Positions 16,066-24,770 are shown, counted from the first letter of the stretch. The stretch: 64,000 bases of DNA from Streptomyces sp. NBC_01428 (GCF_036231965.1 NZ_CP109499.1:8742001-8806000), one strand, 5' to 3'. Program-made: numbers and translations. Notes: generated by a model from the sequence alone, not told the origin.

Positions 16066-19000
16066 TCAACCCGCATCCCGCCCCGACAGGTCAAGTCCCG
16101 TGCGGGCGTGGCGCATCGCCTCCTCGGCCGTCAGCAGACCGCCACGCTCGTACGCCTCCGTGAACGCGGAAACGCCCAGCACCTTCCGCGCCGCAGCGGT
16201 GACGCGGTCGACGTCACCGCGTTCGGCGGGTGGCAGCGGGGCTCCGGCGCGGGAGCGGGCTGCTGCCGCCGCGCCCAGGAGTTCGGCCGCGCACGCGGCG
16301 GCCTCAACCTGCCCCGGCAGGGCCGCCGCGCCGGCCAGCCCCTCGAGGGAGAGGGCCAGAGCGCGAGGTTCGGCAAGGAGCAGGGCGATCTCCAGCCCTT
16401 CCAGGTGGTGCCTCGACGCCCCCTTCGCGTCGCCGCGGAGCTCGGCGGTGAAACCGAGTTCGGCGAGGAGCAGGTGGTCACCCGCCCGGGACGACACGTC
16501 GGCGTAGCCGTCGCGGATCCGCAGCAGATGCGTCTCGGCCGCGTCGAGGTCTCCGGAGCGGCGCGCACCGAGGGCGAGGCCCATCACGGAGTGGATCTCA
16601 CCGTACTTGTAGCCCTGCTCGACGGCGATCCGGCGTGCCTGTTCGTGCAGGTTGCGGGCGCGGTCCCAGTCGCGGGCGAGCAGCGCGAGGCGTCCGAGCC
16701 CGGAGAGCCGCGCGGACACCTCCGCCTCCAGGCCCAACTCGCGCGCCATCCGCAACCCTTCGTGCTGGCGGCGCTCCGCATCCGCGTAGGCTCCCTTGAT
16801 CTCGGCGAGTGCGGCGAGAGGGGACACGGTCTGCAACTCGCCCCAGCGGTCGCCGAGTTCGCGGAAGAGCCGGGCGCTGCGCAGGCCGTCGCGGCCGAGT
16901 CCGGCGAGGTCGCCGCAGGCCAGTGCCAGGGACGCTCGCAGCCCGAGCGCGGCAGCAGTGCCCCACTGGTCCCCGGCAGCGGTGGACAAGGTGAGGGCGC
17001 GGGTGTTCAGCTCGTCGCCCTCGGCGGTGTCACCCGCACAGAACAGTCCGTACGCGCAGAGCCACAGAGCGCGGGAGCGCCGGACGGGGTCGGGGATCGC
17101 CTCGGCGCGGGTGCCGAGGCCGCTCGTGGTGTCGAGGCCGTCTCCCGTGCCGGTGCACCGGTTCGCCGACGCAATGGCGACCGCCGAGGGGTCCCCGGTG
17201 AGCAAGGCGAACGCCGCCTGCAGCAGAGCGAGTTCGGCAGGCGCCGAGGAGCCGGACGTGGTGGCCAGGACCGAACCGAGTCTGCGGCGCGCCTCGTTGA
17301 GCCGGCCCCGCAACAGCCACCACCAGGCCAGAGCGGTGGTCAGCCTGACCGCCTCCTCCGGTTCCCCCGCACCCGCGCGGCGCAACGCTTCGTCGAGTGC
17401 CGTACGGAGGTTGCCGGCCTCGGCGTCCAGCCGGGCCAGCCAGAACTGCTGTGCGTCGCCTCGCAGATGCGGCTCGGCGTGTTCGGCGAGGGCCCGGTAG
17501 TGGCGCAGTTGACGGTCCCGGACGGCGGTGAAGTCCTCCATCTCGTGGAGCTGCTCGGTCGCGTACGCGGCGACGGACTCCAGCAGGCGGTAGCGGGGGC
17601 CGGTGGGTCCCTCCACCACGACGACCAGGGACCGGTCGACCAGGCGGGTGACGAGGTCGAGGACCTCGTCCCGGGCGACACCGTCACCCGCGCAGACCGC
17701 TTCGGCGGCTTCCAGGTCGCAGCCGTCGCTGTGCGCGCCGAGGCGTCGCAGAACGATGCGTTCGGGTGCGCTGAGCAGCTCCCAGCTCCAGTCGATGACC
17801 GCCCGCAGGGTCTGCTGGCGGGCCGGCGCCCCGCGCTGTCCGAAGGTCAGTACCCGGAAGCGGTCGTTGAGCCGGGCCGCCAGCCCCTTCACTCCCAGGG
17901 CCCGTACGCGGGTTGCGGCGAGTTCCAGCGCGAGCGGGATGCCGTCGAGACGGCCGCAGATCTCGGCGACGGCCTGCCGCTCGGTCTCGTCCGGCGCTTG
18001 CGGGTCGCGCGGGAAACCGGGGGTCGCGGAGGCCGCGCGTTCCATGAACATGCGGACGGCGTCGGTGGGCGGCAGGGGTTCGACGAGGAACACCGCCTCG
18101 CCCGCCAGACCGAGCGGCTGCTGCCCGGTGGCCAGGACACGCAGACCGGGCGCGGTGCGCAGAAGCAGTTCGGTGAGTTCGGCGGCCGCGTCGATGACGT
18201 GCTCGCAGTTGTCCAGGACGAGCAGGGTGCGCCGGTCGCGCAGGGCCGCGGCGAGCCGATGCGGCAGGGAGGCGTCCGAGGTGCCGGTGCCCGGCAGGGA
18301 GTGAGGGGTGTCGTCCCGGATGCCGAGGGTGGCGGCGAGGACCTGCGCCAGGTCCGCCGCGGTGCCGGAGCGGATGCCGGAGAACTCCACGAGCCATACC
18401 CCGTCGGCCGGTCGACCGGTCTCGGCACTCTCCCGCTCGGCCGTGGCCGCCGCCACGGCCAGCCGGGTCTTGCCCACGCCGCCGGGGCCGGTGAGGGTCA
18501 CCAGCCGCTGTTCCGTGAGGAGTTGGGACAGTCGGGCGAGCGCCTCGTGGCGGCCGACGAGTGGAGTGAGGGGAACGGGAAGATTCGAGTGCGCGCCCGG
18601 CCCGGGAGCGTGCGCGGAGGCGGCGGGCCCCGTACCGGATGCGGCCGTGGAGCTCGTCGCGCCGTTCCGCACCTCGGGTGCTGGGCCCCGCTCTCCCTTC
18701 CGGGAGGTCTCCGCGCTCAGCTCGGGGTCCTGCCGGAGCACCGCGCCGTGCAGGGCGGCCAGTTCGGGGCTCGGGTCGACGCCCAGTTCCTCGACGAGAC
18801 GGCACCTCAGATCGTCGTACGACGCGAGCGCTTCGTTCTGTCGTCCCGCCGCGTACAGCGCCCTCATCTGGACGGCGCGCAGGCGCTCCCGAAGGGGATG
18901 GCGTGCCACGAGGTCGGCGAGCTCCCCGGCGAGAAGCGCGTGGTCCTGTGCCTCCAGACGCGCCTCCGCCTGGTCCTCCAGCACGGACAGCCGTTGCTCC

Positions 19001-19449
19001 GCCAGGCGTTGCGCGGTTCCCTGTACGAAGCCGTCGTCCGCGAAGTCCGCGTACGCCGGCCCGCGCCACAGGTTCAGTGCTTCGGTGAGCAGGGCGGCCC
19101 GGGTGCGCGGGTCCTGGACGGGGCGGGCCTCGGTCACCAGGGCGCGGAACCGTACGGCGTCCACCTCGTCGTCGCCGTCGAGCCGCAGCCCGTAGCCGGG
19201 CGGCTGCCGCACCACACGGTCGCGGCCGACGACCCGGCGCAGCTGGGAGACCTTGGCCTGCAGCGCGGCGCGGGGATTGCCCGGGGGCACGTCGCCCCAC
19301 AGGTCCTCGATGAGCCGGTCGGCGGACACCGGCCCTGCGTCGTTCGCGAGAAGGGCCGCCAGCAGAGCCCGGACCTTGGCCTCGGGGACCTTGACCTCCC
19401 GGCCCTCGCCGTCCCACACCATCAGTGGCCCGAGCACCCCAAACCGCAT
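16066..19449 (-). CDS. AfsR/SARP-family regulator with BTAD, NB-ARC ATPase and TPR regions
   Basis: Large Streptomyces antibiotic regulatory protein, 1127 residues. Domains in order: OmpR-like winged helix (about 1-92, RFGVLGPLMVWDG, ALQAKVSQLRRVVG), bacterial transcriptional activation domain (about 95-245, ELGVDPSPELAALHGAVL at its end), a low-complexity linker, an NB-ARC ATPase with Walker A LTGPGGVGKTRLA (near 320) and Walker B LLVLDNCEHVIDA (near 411), then a TPR-like alpha-helical C-terminal half. SARPs activate promoters by binding 11-bp spaced direct repeats; such a box lies in the divergent region toward the SDR/MFS pair. Starts at ATG 19449 or 19464 are both possible; neither has a strong ribosome site. 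Confidence 0.93.
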   Translation of the reverse strand: MRFGVLGPLMVWDGEGREVKVPEAKVRALLAALLANDAGPVSADRLIEDLWGDVPPGNPRAALQAKVSQLRRVVGRDRVVRQPPGYGLRLDGDDEVDAVRFRALVTEARPVQDPRTRAALLTEALNLWRGPAYADFADDGFVQGTAQRLAEQRLSVLEDQAEARLEAQDHALLAGELADLVARHPLRERLRAVQMRALYAAGRQNEALASYDDLRCRLVEELGVDPSPELAALHGAVLRQDPELSAETSRKGERGPAPEVRNGATSSTAASGTGPAASAHAPGPGAHSNLPVPLTPLVGRHEALARLSQLLTEQRLVTLTGPGGVGKTRLAVAAATAERESAETGRPADGVWLVEFSGIRSGTAADLAQVLAATLGIRDDTPHSLPGTGTSDASLPHRLAAALRDRRTLLVLDNCEHVIDAAAELTELLLRTAPGLRVLATGQQPLGLAGEAVFLVEPLPPTDAVRMFMERAASATPGFPRDPQAPDETERQAVAEICGRLDGIPLALELAATRVRALGVKGLAARLNDRFRVLTFGQRGAPARQQTLRAVIDWSWELLSAPERIVLRRLGAHSDGCDLEAAEAVCAGDGVARDEVLDLVTRLVDRSLVVVVEGPTGPRYRLLESVAAYATEQLHEMEDFTAVRDRQLRHYRALAEHAEPHLRGDAQQFWLARLDAEAGNLRTALDEALRRAGAGEPEEAVRLTTALAWWWLLRGRLNEARRRLGSVLATTSGSSAPAELALLQAAFALLTGDPSAVAIASANRCTGTGDGLDTTSGLGTRAEAIPDPVRRSRALWLCAYGLFCAGDTAEGDELNTRALTLSTAAGDQWGTAAALGLRASLALACGDLAGLGRDGLRSARLFRELGDRWGELQTVSPLAALAEIKGAYADAERRQHEGLRMARELGLEAEVSARLSGLGRLALLARDWDRARNLHEQARRIAVEQGYKYGEIHSVMGLALGARRSGDLDAAETHLLRIRDGYADVSSRAGDHLLLAELGFTAELRGDAKGASRHHLEGLEIALLLAEPRALALSLEGLAGAAALPGQVEAAACAAELLGAAAAARSRAGAPLPPAERGDVDRVTAAARKVLGVSAFTEAYERGGLLTAEEAMRHARTGLDLSGRDAG

Positions 19450-19527
19450 GGTCACACCGTACATGTCCGGGGAACCGGCCTCCGCGGCTCTCGCCGGGGC
19501 CGTGCCGCCGCCCGCCCACGGGCGGGC

Positions 19528-19571
19528 CCGAAGGATTCCGGAAGGTTCCCCGAAGGGCCCGGGCGCAGAGT
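19528..19571 (+). promoter_or_regulatory. SARP-binding direct repeats and promoter for the SDR-MFS genes
   Basis: Three heptamers CCGAAGG (19528), CGGAAGG (19539) and CCGAAGG (19550) are each separated by 4 bp, giving exact 11-bp periodicity. That is the known SARP box layout. CAGAGT at 19566-19571, 9 bp after the last heptamer, is a plausible weak -10, in the position where SARP promoters have it. The site lies between the SARP gene and the divergent SDR gene. Confidence 0.7.
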
Positions 19572-19632
19572 CGTCTTCGGGGAGGCGCCACGCACCGGCG
19601 AGGAACGGGCACCCCCGAAGGGAGCGGCACAC

Positions 19633-20205
19633 ATGACCAGGTACGCGGGCAGGAAGGCCCTCGTCGTCGGCGAGGTCACCGGCATCGGCCTGGCCATCGC
19701 GAAGCGGCTCGTGGAGGGCGGGGCCACGGTCCTGCTGACCGTCCGCACCGCACCCGAGCGCGCCCACGCGGTCGCCGAACTGGGCTCCGCCGCCCGCGTC
19801 GTCACCCCGGCCGCCCTCGAAGCAGCGCTCGTCGCACCGGCGGGTACCGGTCCCGAGGCCGCCACGGAAGGCGGCCTCGACCTCCTGTTCTCCGACGCCG
19901 TGGCCACCGCGCGGCCCCTGCTGCCCCATCTCCGGGACGGCAGCGCGATCGTGCTCACGGCACCGACCCCCTGCCCCGACGTCGTCCGGGCGCTCGCCAC
20001 CGAACTCGTCGCCCGAGGCATCCGCGTCAACGCGGTGGCCCCGGGCTGTATCGAGGCGCCGGGCGCCGGCGCCGTCCCCCTGCCTCCGCTGGGCCGTCTC
20101 GGTGCCGCCGAGGAGGTGGCCCGCGCCGCACTCTTCCTGGCCACGGAGGCGACGTTCACCACGGGCGTGCGGCTGCCCGTCGACGGCGGCCTCGCCTTCC
20201 CGTGA
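19633..20205 (+). CDS. Shortened short-chain dehydrogenase-like protein lacking the catalytic Tyr-Lys region
   Basis: 190 residues where about 245 is usual. The N-terminal Rossmann part (KALVVGEVTGIGLAIAKRLVEGG) keeps the GxxxGIG nucleotide-binding pattern. The C-terminal part (RALATELVARGIRVNAVAPGCIEAPG, then TTGVRLPVDGGLAF) is a normal SDR end. Between them the NAG motif and the Ser and Tyr-x3-Lys active site are missing: GSAIVLTAPTPCPDVVRAL runs straight on. The frame is open and codon use is normal, so it looks like a stable, non-catalytic variant. GAAGGGAG precedes ATG 19633. First gene of a pair with the MFS exporter under the SARP box. Confidence 0.8.
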   Translation: MTRYAGRKALVVGEVTGIGLAIAKRLVEGGATVLLTVRTAPERAHAVAELGSAARVVTPAALEAALVAPAGTGPEAATEGGLDLLFSDAVATARPLLPHLRDGSAIVLTAPTPCPDVVRALATELVARGIRVNAVAPGCIEAPGAGAVPLPPLGRLGAAEEVARAALFLATEATFTTGVRLPVDGGLAFP

Positions 20206-20306
20206 ACCGGCCACCGCCCCGTGCGCCGTCCGTCCCCCATGTCCCTCACCGTCCCCACGCCCCTCGACGTCCCCCACCCCCTTCCGGAAAACCTGGAGCA
20301 CATCCC

Positions 20307-21569
20307 ATGAGCACCGCACCCGACACGGCGCCCGCCGCTGCGGCATCCGAACCGAAGGGTGAAGGCGAGGAACGGCGGAAACTCCCGCTGTTCGCCCTGC
20401 TGGCCCTCGCCACGGCCGTCTTCATCACCAGCCTGACCGAGACCCTCCCCGCCGGTCTGCTGCCCGCGATGAGCCGGGACCTCCATGTGAGCGAGTCAGC
20501 GACCGGCCAGACCGTCACCGTCTACGCGATCGGCACCGCCCTCACCGCGATCCCGCTCACCGCCGCCACCGCGGGCTGGCGACGCAAGAAACTGCTCCTC
20601 GCCGCCATGGGAGGCTTCGCCCTCGCCAACACGGTGACCGCCGTGTCGTCCGTCTACGAACTCACCATGGCGGCGCGGTTCGTCGCCGGTGTCGCCGCCG
20701 GCGTCGCCTGGGCCCTGCTCGCCGGCTACGCGCGGCGCATGGCCCCTGCCCACCTCCAGGGCAAGGCGATGGCCGTCGCCATGGCGGGGATCCCCGTCGC
20801 GCTCGCCCTCGGTGTGCCCGCCGGAACGTTCCTCGGCGACTGGCTCGGCTGGCGCGTGGCGTTCCTCGCGATGACGGCGCTCACCCTGCTGCTCCTGGCG
20901 TGGATCACCGCGGCCGTCCCGGACTTCCCCGGACAGGAACGCGGCGAGCGGCCCAGGATGCTGCCCACCCTGCGCATCCCGGGAGTGACTCCGGTCCTCT
21001 TCGTCACCCTCGTCTTCGTCCTCGCCCACACCATCCTGTACGCGTACATCGCCACCTACCTCGACGACCTGGGCCTCGGCGGCAGCACCGGCCTGGTGCT
21101 CCTCGTCTTCGGCGCCGCGTCGCTGGCGAGCATCTGGATCGTCGGGGCGCAGATCAACCGACGGCTGCGCGGCCTCACGATCGGCGGCGCGCTGCTGGTC
21201 GCCCTCGCCGCCGCGCTCCTCGCCGTCCTCTCCGACACCACCGCACTCGTCTATGTCGCCGCGGTGCTGTGGGGTCTGGGCTGGGGCGGTGTGCCCACGC
21301 TGCTCCAGACCGCTGTCGGGGACGCTGGAGGCGAGTCCGCCGACTCCGCCCAGGCGATGCTCGTGACGTTGTGGAACGTGGCAATGGCGGGCGGCGGCAT
21401 CGTCGGAGGCGTCCTGCTCGACGTGGTCGGCAGCGAGTCCTTCCCCTGGACGGTCCTGCTGCTCCTGCTGCCGGTGATCGCGGTCGTCCTGTACGCCCGC
21501 CGGGCGGGCTTCCCCGCCCGACGACCCGTCGCTCCTTCCGAGGAGCCGGTGGCGGACCAGGCCGCCTGA
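20307..21569 (+). CDS. MFS exporter (DHA1-type, 12 membrane segments)
   Basis: 420 residues with about twelve hydrophobic segments. The first is LFALLALATAVFITSLTETL, and the loop LLAGYARRMAPAHLQGKAMAVAMAG with the GVPAGTFLGDWLGWRVAFL motif is typical of DHA1-type drug or arabinose-efflux transporters. A 25-residue charged N-terminal tail precedes the first segment. ATG 20307 follows CTGGAG. Encoded 101 bp after the SDR-like gene, probably in the same transcript, so the SARP may control export of a metabolite or drug. Confidence 0.9.
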   Translation: MSTAPDTAPAAAASEPKGEGEERRKLPLFALLALATAVFITSLTETLPAGLLPAMSRDLHVSESATGQTVTVYAIGTALTAIPLTAATAGWRRKKLLLAAMGGFALANTVTAVSSVYELTMAARFVAGVAAGVAWALLAGYARRMAPAHLQGKAMAVAMAGIPVALALGVPAGTFLGDWLGWRVAFLAMTALTLLLLAWITAAVPDFPGQERGERPRMLPTLRIPGVTPVLFVTLVFVLAHTILYAYIATYLDDLGLGGSTGLVLLVFGAASLASIWIVGAQINRRLRGLTIGGALLVALAAALLAVLSDTTALVYVAAVLWGLGWGGVPTLLQTAVGDAGGESADSAQAMLVTLWNVAMAGGGIVGGVLLDVVGSESFPWTVLLLLLPVIAVVLYARRAGFPARRPVAPSEEPVADQAA

Positions 21570-21587
21570 GCGCCGAGGGGGGGGCGA

Positions 21588-21632
21588 CGACCGGCCGCAG
21601 GAGCCATGAGCGTTCCTGCGGCGGTCGGTCGT
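21588..21632 (+). terminator. Terminator after the MFS gene
   Basis: Long imperfect hairpin, CGACCGGCCGCAGGA against TCCTGCGGCGGTCGGTCG, about 18 bp after the MFS stop. Confidence 0.6.
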
Positions 21633-21732
21633 CCACCCGTGATCACCGGCCCGCGCCGGGCGGCGCACTCTCCCGGCCACCGGGACGCTGCCGCCGAAAT
21701 CCGTGTCCGCGTGCGGCACGTGAGGCAAGTTC

Positions 21733-21760
21733 ATGACTTGTTAATATTTCACCTGACATG
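21733..21760 (+). promoter_or_regulatory. AT-rich patch, possible promoter of the IS701-like gene
   Basis: CATGACTTGTTAATATTTCACC stands out as AT-rich in a GC-rich background, with TTAATAT as a possible -10 and flanking CATG copies. It lies about 225-250 bp before the predicted start at 21985. No clean -35. Confidence 0.3.
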
Positions 21761-21984
21761 TCCGTCGCACCGCTTCACCCCTGGTGGAGCGCCTCCCCTG
21801 CTCCTCGCGCGCCGTCCGCCCAAAGCCCTTCGAGAGGCGTTTGCGCAGGTCAGCCCGCGATCTCGCAAAGTAGACGGCGGACCCGGGTAAACCCTGGCCG
21901 GAACGGTACTTTCACCTCGTACGTATGTGCCATGCATCCACTCGGGTGCGGGCGGTGACCGGTATCGAGGGGGCGTGGCGTCGG

Positions 21985-23199
21985 ATGTCGTCGAGTGGGA
22001 TACGCGCGGGGGCGCCGGACGACGGCGCACGCATGCGGACGTTCATGGACGAGGTCTTCGGGATGAACCAGCGCCCCGAGCAGCGTCGTTGGGCCCAGGT
22101 GTATCTGTGGGCCCTGATCCATGTGTCCGGCAAGAAGACACTGCGCCGCATCGCCCGGGCCAGCCCCTTACCCGCGGTTGCGGCGCGCGGCCTGCACCAG
22201 TTCATCAACGCCAGTCCGTGGGACTGGGTCCCGGTGCGCCGACGGCTCACCCGACTGGTGGCGGCGCGGACGACTCCGCACGCCTGGACCGTCGCCGAAC
22301 TCGTCATTCCCAAGCGGGGCGAGCACTCGGCGGGCGTGCACCGGCGCGTCGACGCGGAGACCGGACGCACCGTCAACTGCCAGCGCGCTCTGGGACTGTT
22401 CCTCACCTCGGGCACCCAGTCCTACCCGGTGGCCTGGAGCCTCGTGCTCGGCGGAGTGTGGGACTCCGACCGCGAGCGCAGGCGCCGGGCGCGCATCCCC
22501 GTGGCGGAAGCCGGGCGCACCGCCGCCGATCACGTCGTCCGGTACGCCGCCGAGCTGGCCGAGCAGCCTCACCTCCCGCGCCTGCCCTGGGTACTGGACC
22601 TCACCCGGTGCGACGACGTGGTGGGGGTCCTCGCGGGTCTCGCCCGACTGCGGGCCGACGTGGTGTGCGAGGTCTCCCCGGACCAGCAGGTGGTCACGGG
22701 ACGGCAGGCCCCCCTGGTCACGACGGTGAGCACGCTCATGGAGGCGCGGCACGGCCGGCAGACACACGTGCTCCTGCGGCAGACCCCCGACGGCCCCGTC
22801 AGGGCCGTGCCGGTCCACACCCACGCGGACAGCGTCGGGCTGCCCGCACCCGGCGGTGCCGACGAACCCGACGCCCGTCCGTACCGCATCCTGGAACGGC
22901 CCGACCCGGAAGGCCGCGGGCCCGCGCGCTACTGGCTCACGACCCTCACGGACCGGCGCGTGGCGGAGAACCTCCGGCTGGCCCGGAGCCACGCCGCGGC
23001 GCTCTCCGCCGTGAACGCGCTCGGTCAGCGGTTCGGCGTCCTCGACTTCGAGGGCCGTTCCTTCCCCGGCTGGCACCATCACATGACCATGGCCTCGGCC
23101 GCCTACGTCTACCAACGCCTGAACGGCCGCCGCGGACAAGCCGTCCCACCGGACCCGCCCCGCGCACCGGCCGGCGCGCTCGCCGGCGCCTCGAACTGA
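21985..23199 (+). CDS. IS701-transposase-derived protein without catalytic acids (probably domesticated)
   Basis: 404 residues related to the DDE superfamily of IS701 elements along its length: the N-terminal EQRRWAQVYLWALI, the middle NCQRALGLFLTSGTQSYPVAW, SDRERRRRARIPVAEAGR, and the C-terminal FGVLDFEGRSFPGWHHHMTM are all family landmarks. Active transposases carry an Asp-Asp-Thr before the PKKG-HSVGV motif; here it reads AELVIPKRGEHSAGV, so the first acid is lost. The helix before FEGR, which holds the Glu in IS701, reads ALSAVNALGQRFG, so that acid is lost too. No terminal inverted repeats are seen around it. It is followed 28 bp later by an OmpR-type regulator, so it may be a regulatory or DNA-binding partner. 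Starts 21925 and 22033 are alternatives. Confidence 0.75.
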   Translation: MSSSGIRAGAPDDGARMRTFMDEVFGMNQRPEQRRWAQVYLWALIHVSGKKTLRRIARASPLPAVAARGLHQFINASPWDWVPVRRRLTRLVAARTTPHAWTVAELVIPKRGEHSAGVHRRVDAETGRTVNCQRALGLFLTSGTQSYPVAWSLVLGGVWDSDRERRRRARIPVAEAGRTAADHVVRYAAELAEQPHLPRLPWVLDLTRCDDVVGVLAGLARLRADVVCEVSPDQQVVTGRQAPLVTTVSTLMEARHGRQTHVLLRQTPDGPVRAVPVHTHADSVGLPAPGGADEPDARPYRILERPDPEGRGPARYWLTTLTDRRVAENLRLARSHAAALSAVNALGQRFGVLDFEGRSFPGWHHHMTMASAAYVYQRLNGRRGQAVPPDPPRAPAGALAGASN

Positions 23200-23227
23200 C
23201 GTGAAGCCGAGGAACAGGGGTGGGCAC

Positions 23228-23917
23228 GTGCGACAGGTACTCGTGGTCGAGCAGAACGCCGAGAACGCCGCGACCATGGTGGGCGACCTCCGGCGCCAGG
23301 GATTCACGGCTCGCAGTGTCGGCACCGGAGAGCGTGCACTGCGCGCGGCCGGTGACGCCGATCTGCTGCTGTTCTCCTTGGAGTTGCCCGACATCGACGG
23401 ACTGGAACTGTGCAGAGAGCTGCGGAACAGCGGTGAGACCGCGCTCATAGCCGTCACCGACGCCGACGACGCTCTGGGCCGTGTTCTCGCCCTGAACGCG
23501 GGCGCGGACGACTGCGTGGTGAAAACCTGGGGATTCCGCGAGATCGGCGCCCGAATAGAAGCGGTGCTGCGCCGTTCCCAACCGCGGCAGGTACTTCCCG
23601 ACGCCATTTCCCTCCGCCCTCTGCATATCGATCCCCGCCTGCGTGAAGTTCGGCTGCACAACCGGCTCGTCGGTGTCACGTCGAAGGAATTCGAGCTGCT
23701 CTACACCTTGGCCGCGACCCCCGAAACCGTCGTGACGCGAAAGGAACTCATGGCCCGGGTCTGGGGAAGCAACTGGGGCCACACCAGCCGTACGATCGAC
23801 ACGCACGTGAGCAGTCTCCGGGCGAAACTGGGCTCCAGCGGCTGGATCATCACGGTGCGGGGCGTCGGCTACCGCATGGGACACGCCTGGCGCATGGCCG
23901 AGACGTCCGCCGGCTGA
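23228..23917 (+). CDS. Atypical OmpR-family response regulator without phospho-acceptor aspartate
   Basis: 229 residues: receiver domain (1-115) and OmpR winged helix (130-225; TSKEFELLYTLAATPETVVTRKELM, GHTSRTIDTHVSSLRAKLG, IITVRGVGYRMG). The receiver lacks the usual acids: the N-terminal pair reads VVEQNAEN, and the phospho-Asp site reads LLLFSLELPDIDG with Ser50 where Asp is expected. The Lys of the KP motif is kept (VVKTWGF) but the Pro is Thr. No histidine kinase gene is nearby. Such regulators (JadR1-type) are known to respond to small ligands instead of phosphate. GTG 23228 preferred; GTG 23201 lies only 1 nt after the upstream stop. Likely regulator of the adjacent biosynthetic operon. 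Confidence 0.85.
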   Translation: MRQVLVVEQNAENAATMVGDLRRQGFTARSVGTGERALRAAGDADLLLFSLELPDIDGLELCRELRNSGETALIAVTDADDALGRVLALNAGADDCVVKTWGFREIGARIEAVLRRSQPRQVLPDAISLRPLHIDPRLREVRLHNRLVGVTSKEFELLYTLAATPETVVTRKELMARVWGSNWGHTSRTIDTHVSSLRAKLGSSGWIITVRGVGYRMGHAWRMAETSAG

Positions 23918-23999
23918 GTGCCGCTCCGGTGAGAGCCCGGGGACGCGCGGCCGTGTTCCCGGGCCCCTTCCGCCACGCCGTGCGGAGCTGCGCGCGTGC

Positions 24000-24770
24000 C
24001 TACGTGCGGACGGACGCGCGGCCGGACGTGCGCTCCAGCCTCCGCAGCAAGGGGTGGTGCGCCTCTTCGGTGACACCCGCCACCCGACGCGCCCACCAGG
24101 CCGACGCGAGGTTCGAGGACAGCAGCGCGCGCCCCGGATCCCGGCGCGCCAGCTCGTTCAGCGCGGCGAGGGTGCCCATGCCCGTGCCCGTGAACAACAG
24201 GGCGGTGTCGGCGGGCAGTTCCCGCTCCCGTATCCGCCCCAGGATCGTCCTGGTCGTGACCTCGTACGGGTCGTAGTGCGCACCACCGTCCGCATCCGTG
24301 CGCGCCGGAACCAGCACCACCCCGTCGACCGTGAGACCGGCTCGCTCCCAGAAGGAGCGCGAGGTGTCGGTGAGCCACGGCTGGTAAGGGGAGACGAGCG
24401 TCAGGCGGTCCACCCCGAGCGTCTCGCAGGCCGCGAGGATCGCCTGCGTCGAGGATCGTACGGGGGAGCCGGCGCGCTGGGACAACGCGTCGCAGAAGGC
24501 CCGGTCGCCCTCGGGGCCCAGCAGATAGTGCGAGGCGCTGCACGCCACCACCGTGGCGTCCAGGCGCAGTTCGCCGAAGCTGTCGAGCAGGGCCGGGAGA
24601 ACCTCGTTGTACGACTCCAGCATGGCCCTGAGCCCGGCTCCCGGTGTCACCGGGAACCGTGAGGTGTACACATTCATCGCGGTGCCGAGCAGATGGTTGA
24701 ACTCGGGTTCCGCCGTGGGGTTTTCCGGCGGGACGACGACCCCCAGCCGGGGCAGCGAGAAGAGATCCAT
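24000..24770 (-). CDS. Maleate isomerase/arylmalonate decarboxylase-like (Asp/Glu racemase superfamily)
   Basis: 256 residues. Members use one or two cysteines to racemise, isomerise or decarboxylate dicarboxylates. The N-terminal GVVVPPENPTAEPEF corresponds to the conserved carboxylate-binding start of the family. Cys77 in VVACSASHY is at the first catalytic position. At the second position, where maleate isomerases have Cys, the sequence reads LLFTGTGMGTLAALNEL without Cys, so chemistry may differ. It is transcribed away from the AmCP operon with about 255 bp between starts, and could belong to the same pathway. Start ATG 24770; 12-residue lead before the first strand. Confidence 0.75.
   Translation of the reverse strand: MDLFSLPRLGVVVPPENPTAEPEFNHLLGTAMNVYTSRFPVTPGAGLRAMLESYNEVLPALLDSFGELRLDATVVACSASHYLLGPEGDRAFCDALSQRAGSPVRSSTQAILAACETLGVDRLTLVSPYQPWLTDTSRSFWERAGLTVDGVVLVPARTDADGGAHYDPYEVTTRTILGRIRERELPADTALLFTGTGMGTLAALNELARRDPGRALLSSNLASAWWARRVAGVTEEAHHPLLRRLERTSGRASVRT

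Noticed and set aside
15667..19632. Long upstream extension of the SDR frame across the antisense of the SARP gene
   Set aside because: Only the last 190 codons show protein-family features and a ribosome site; the rest mirrors the SARP gene.
19450..20346. N-terminal extension of the SARP protein to codon 1426
   Set aside because: The extension overlaps the divergent SDR gene and lacks homology; winged helix begins at MRFGVLG.
21927..23204. Overlapping frame in the IS701-like gene region
   Set aside because: Same strand, +1/+2 shadow with Arg/Pro/Gly-rich composition; the other frame has conserved family motifs.
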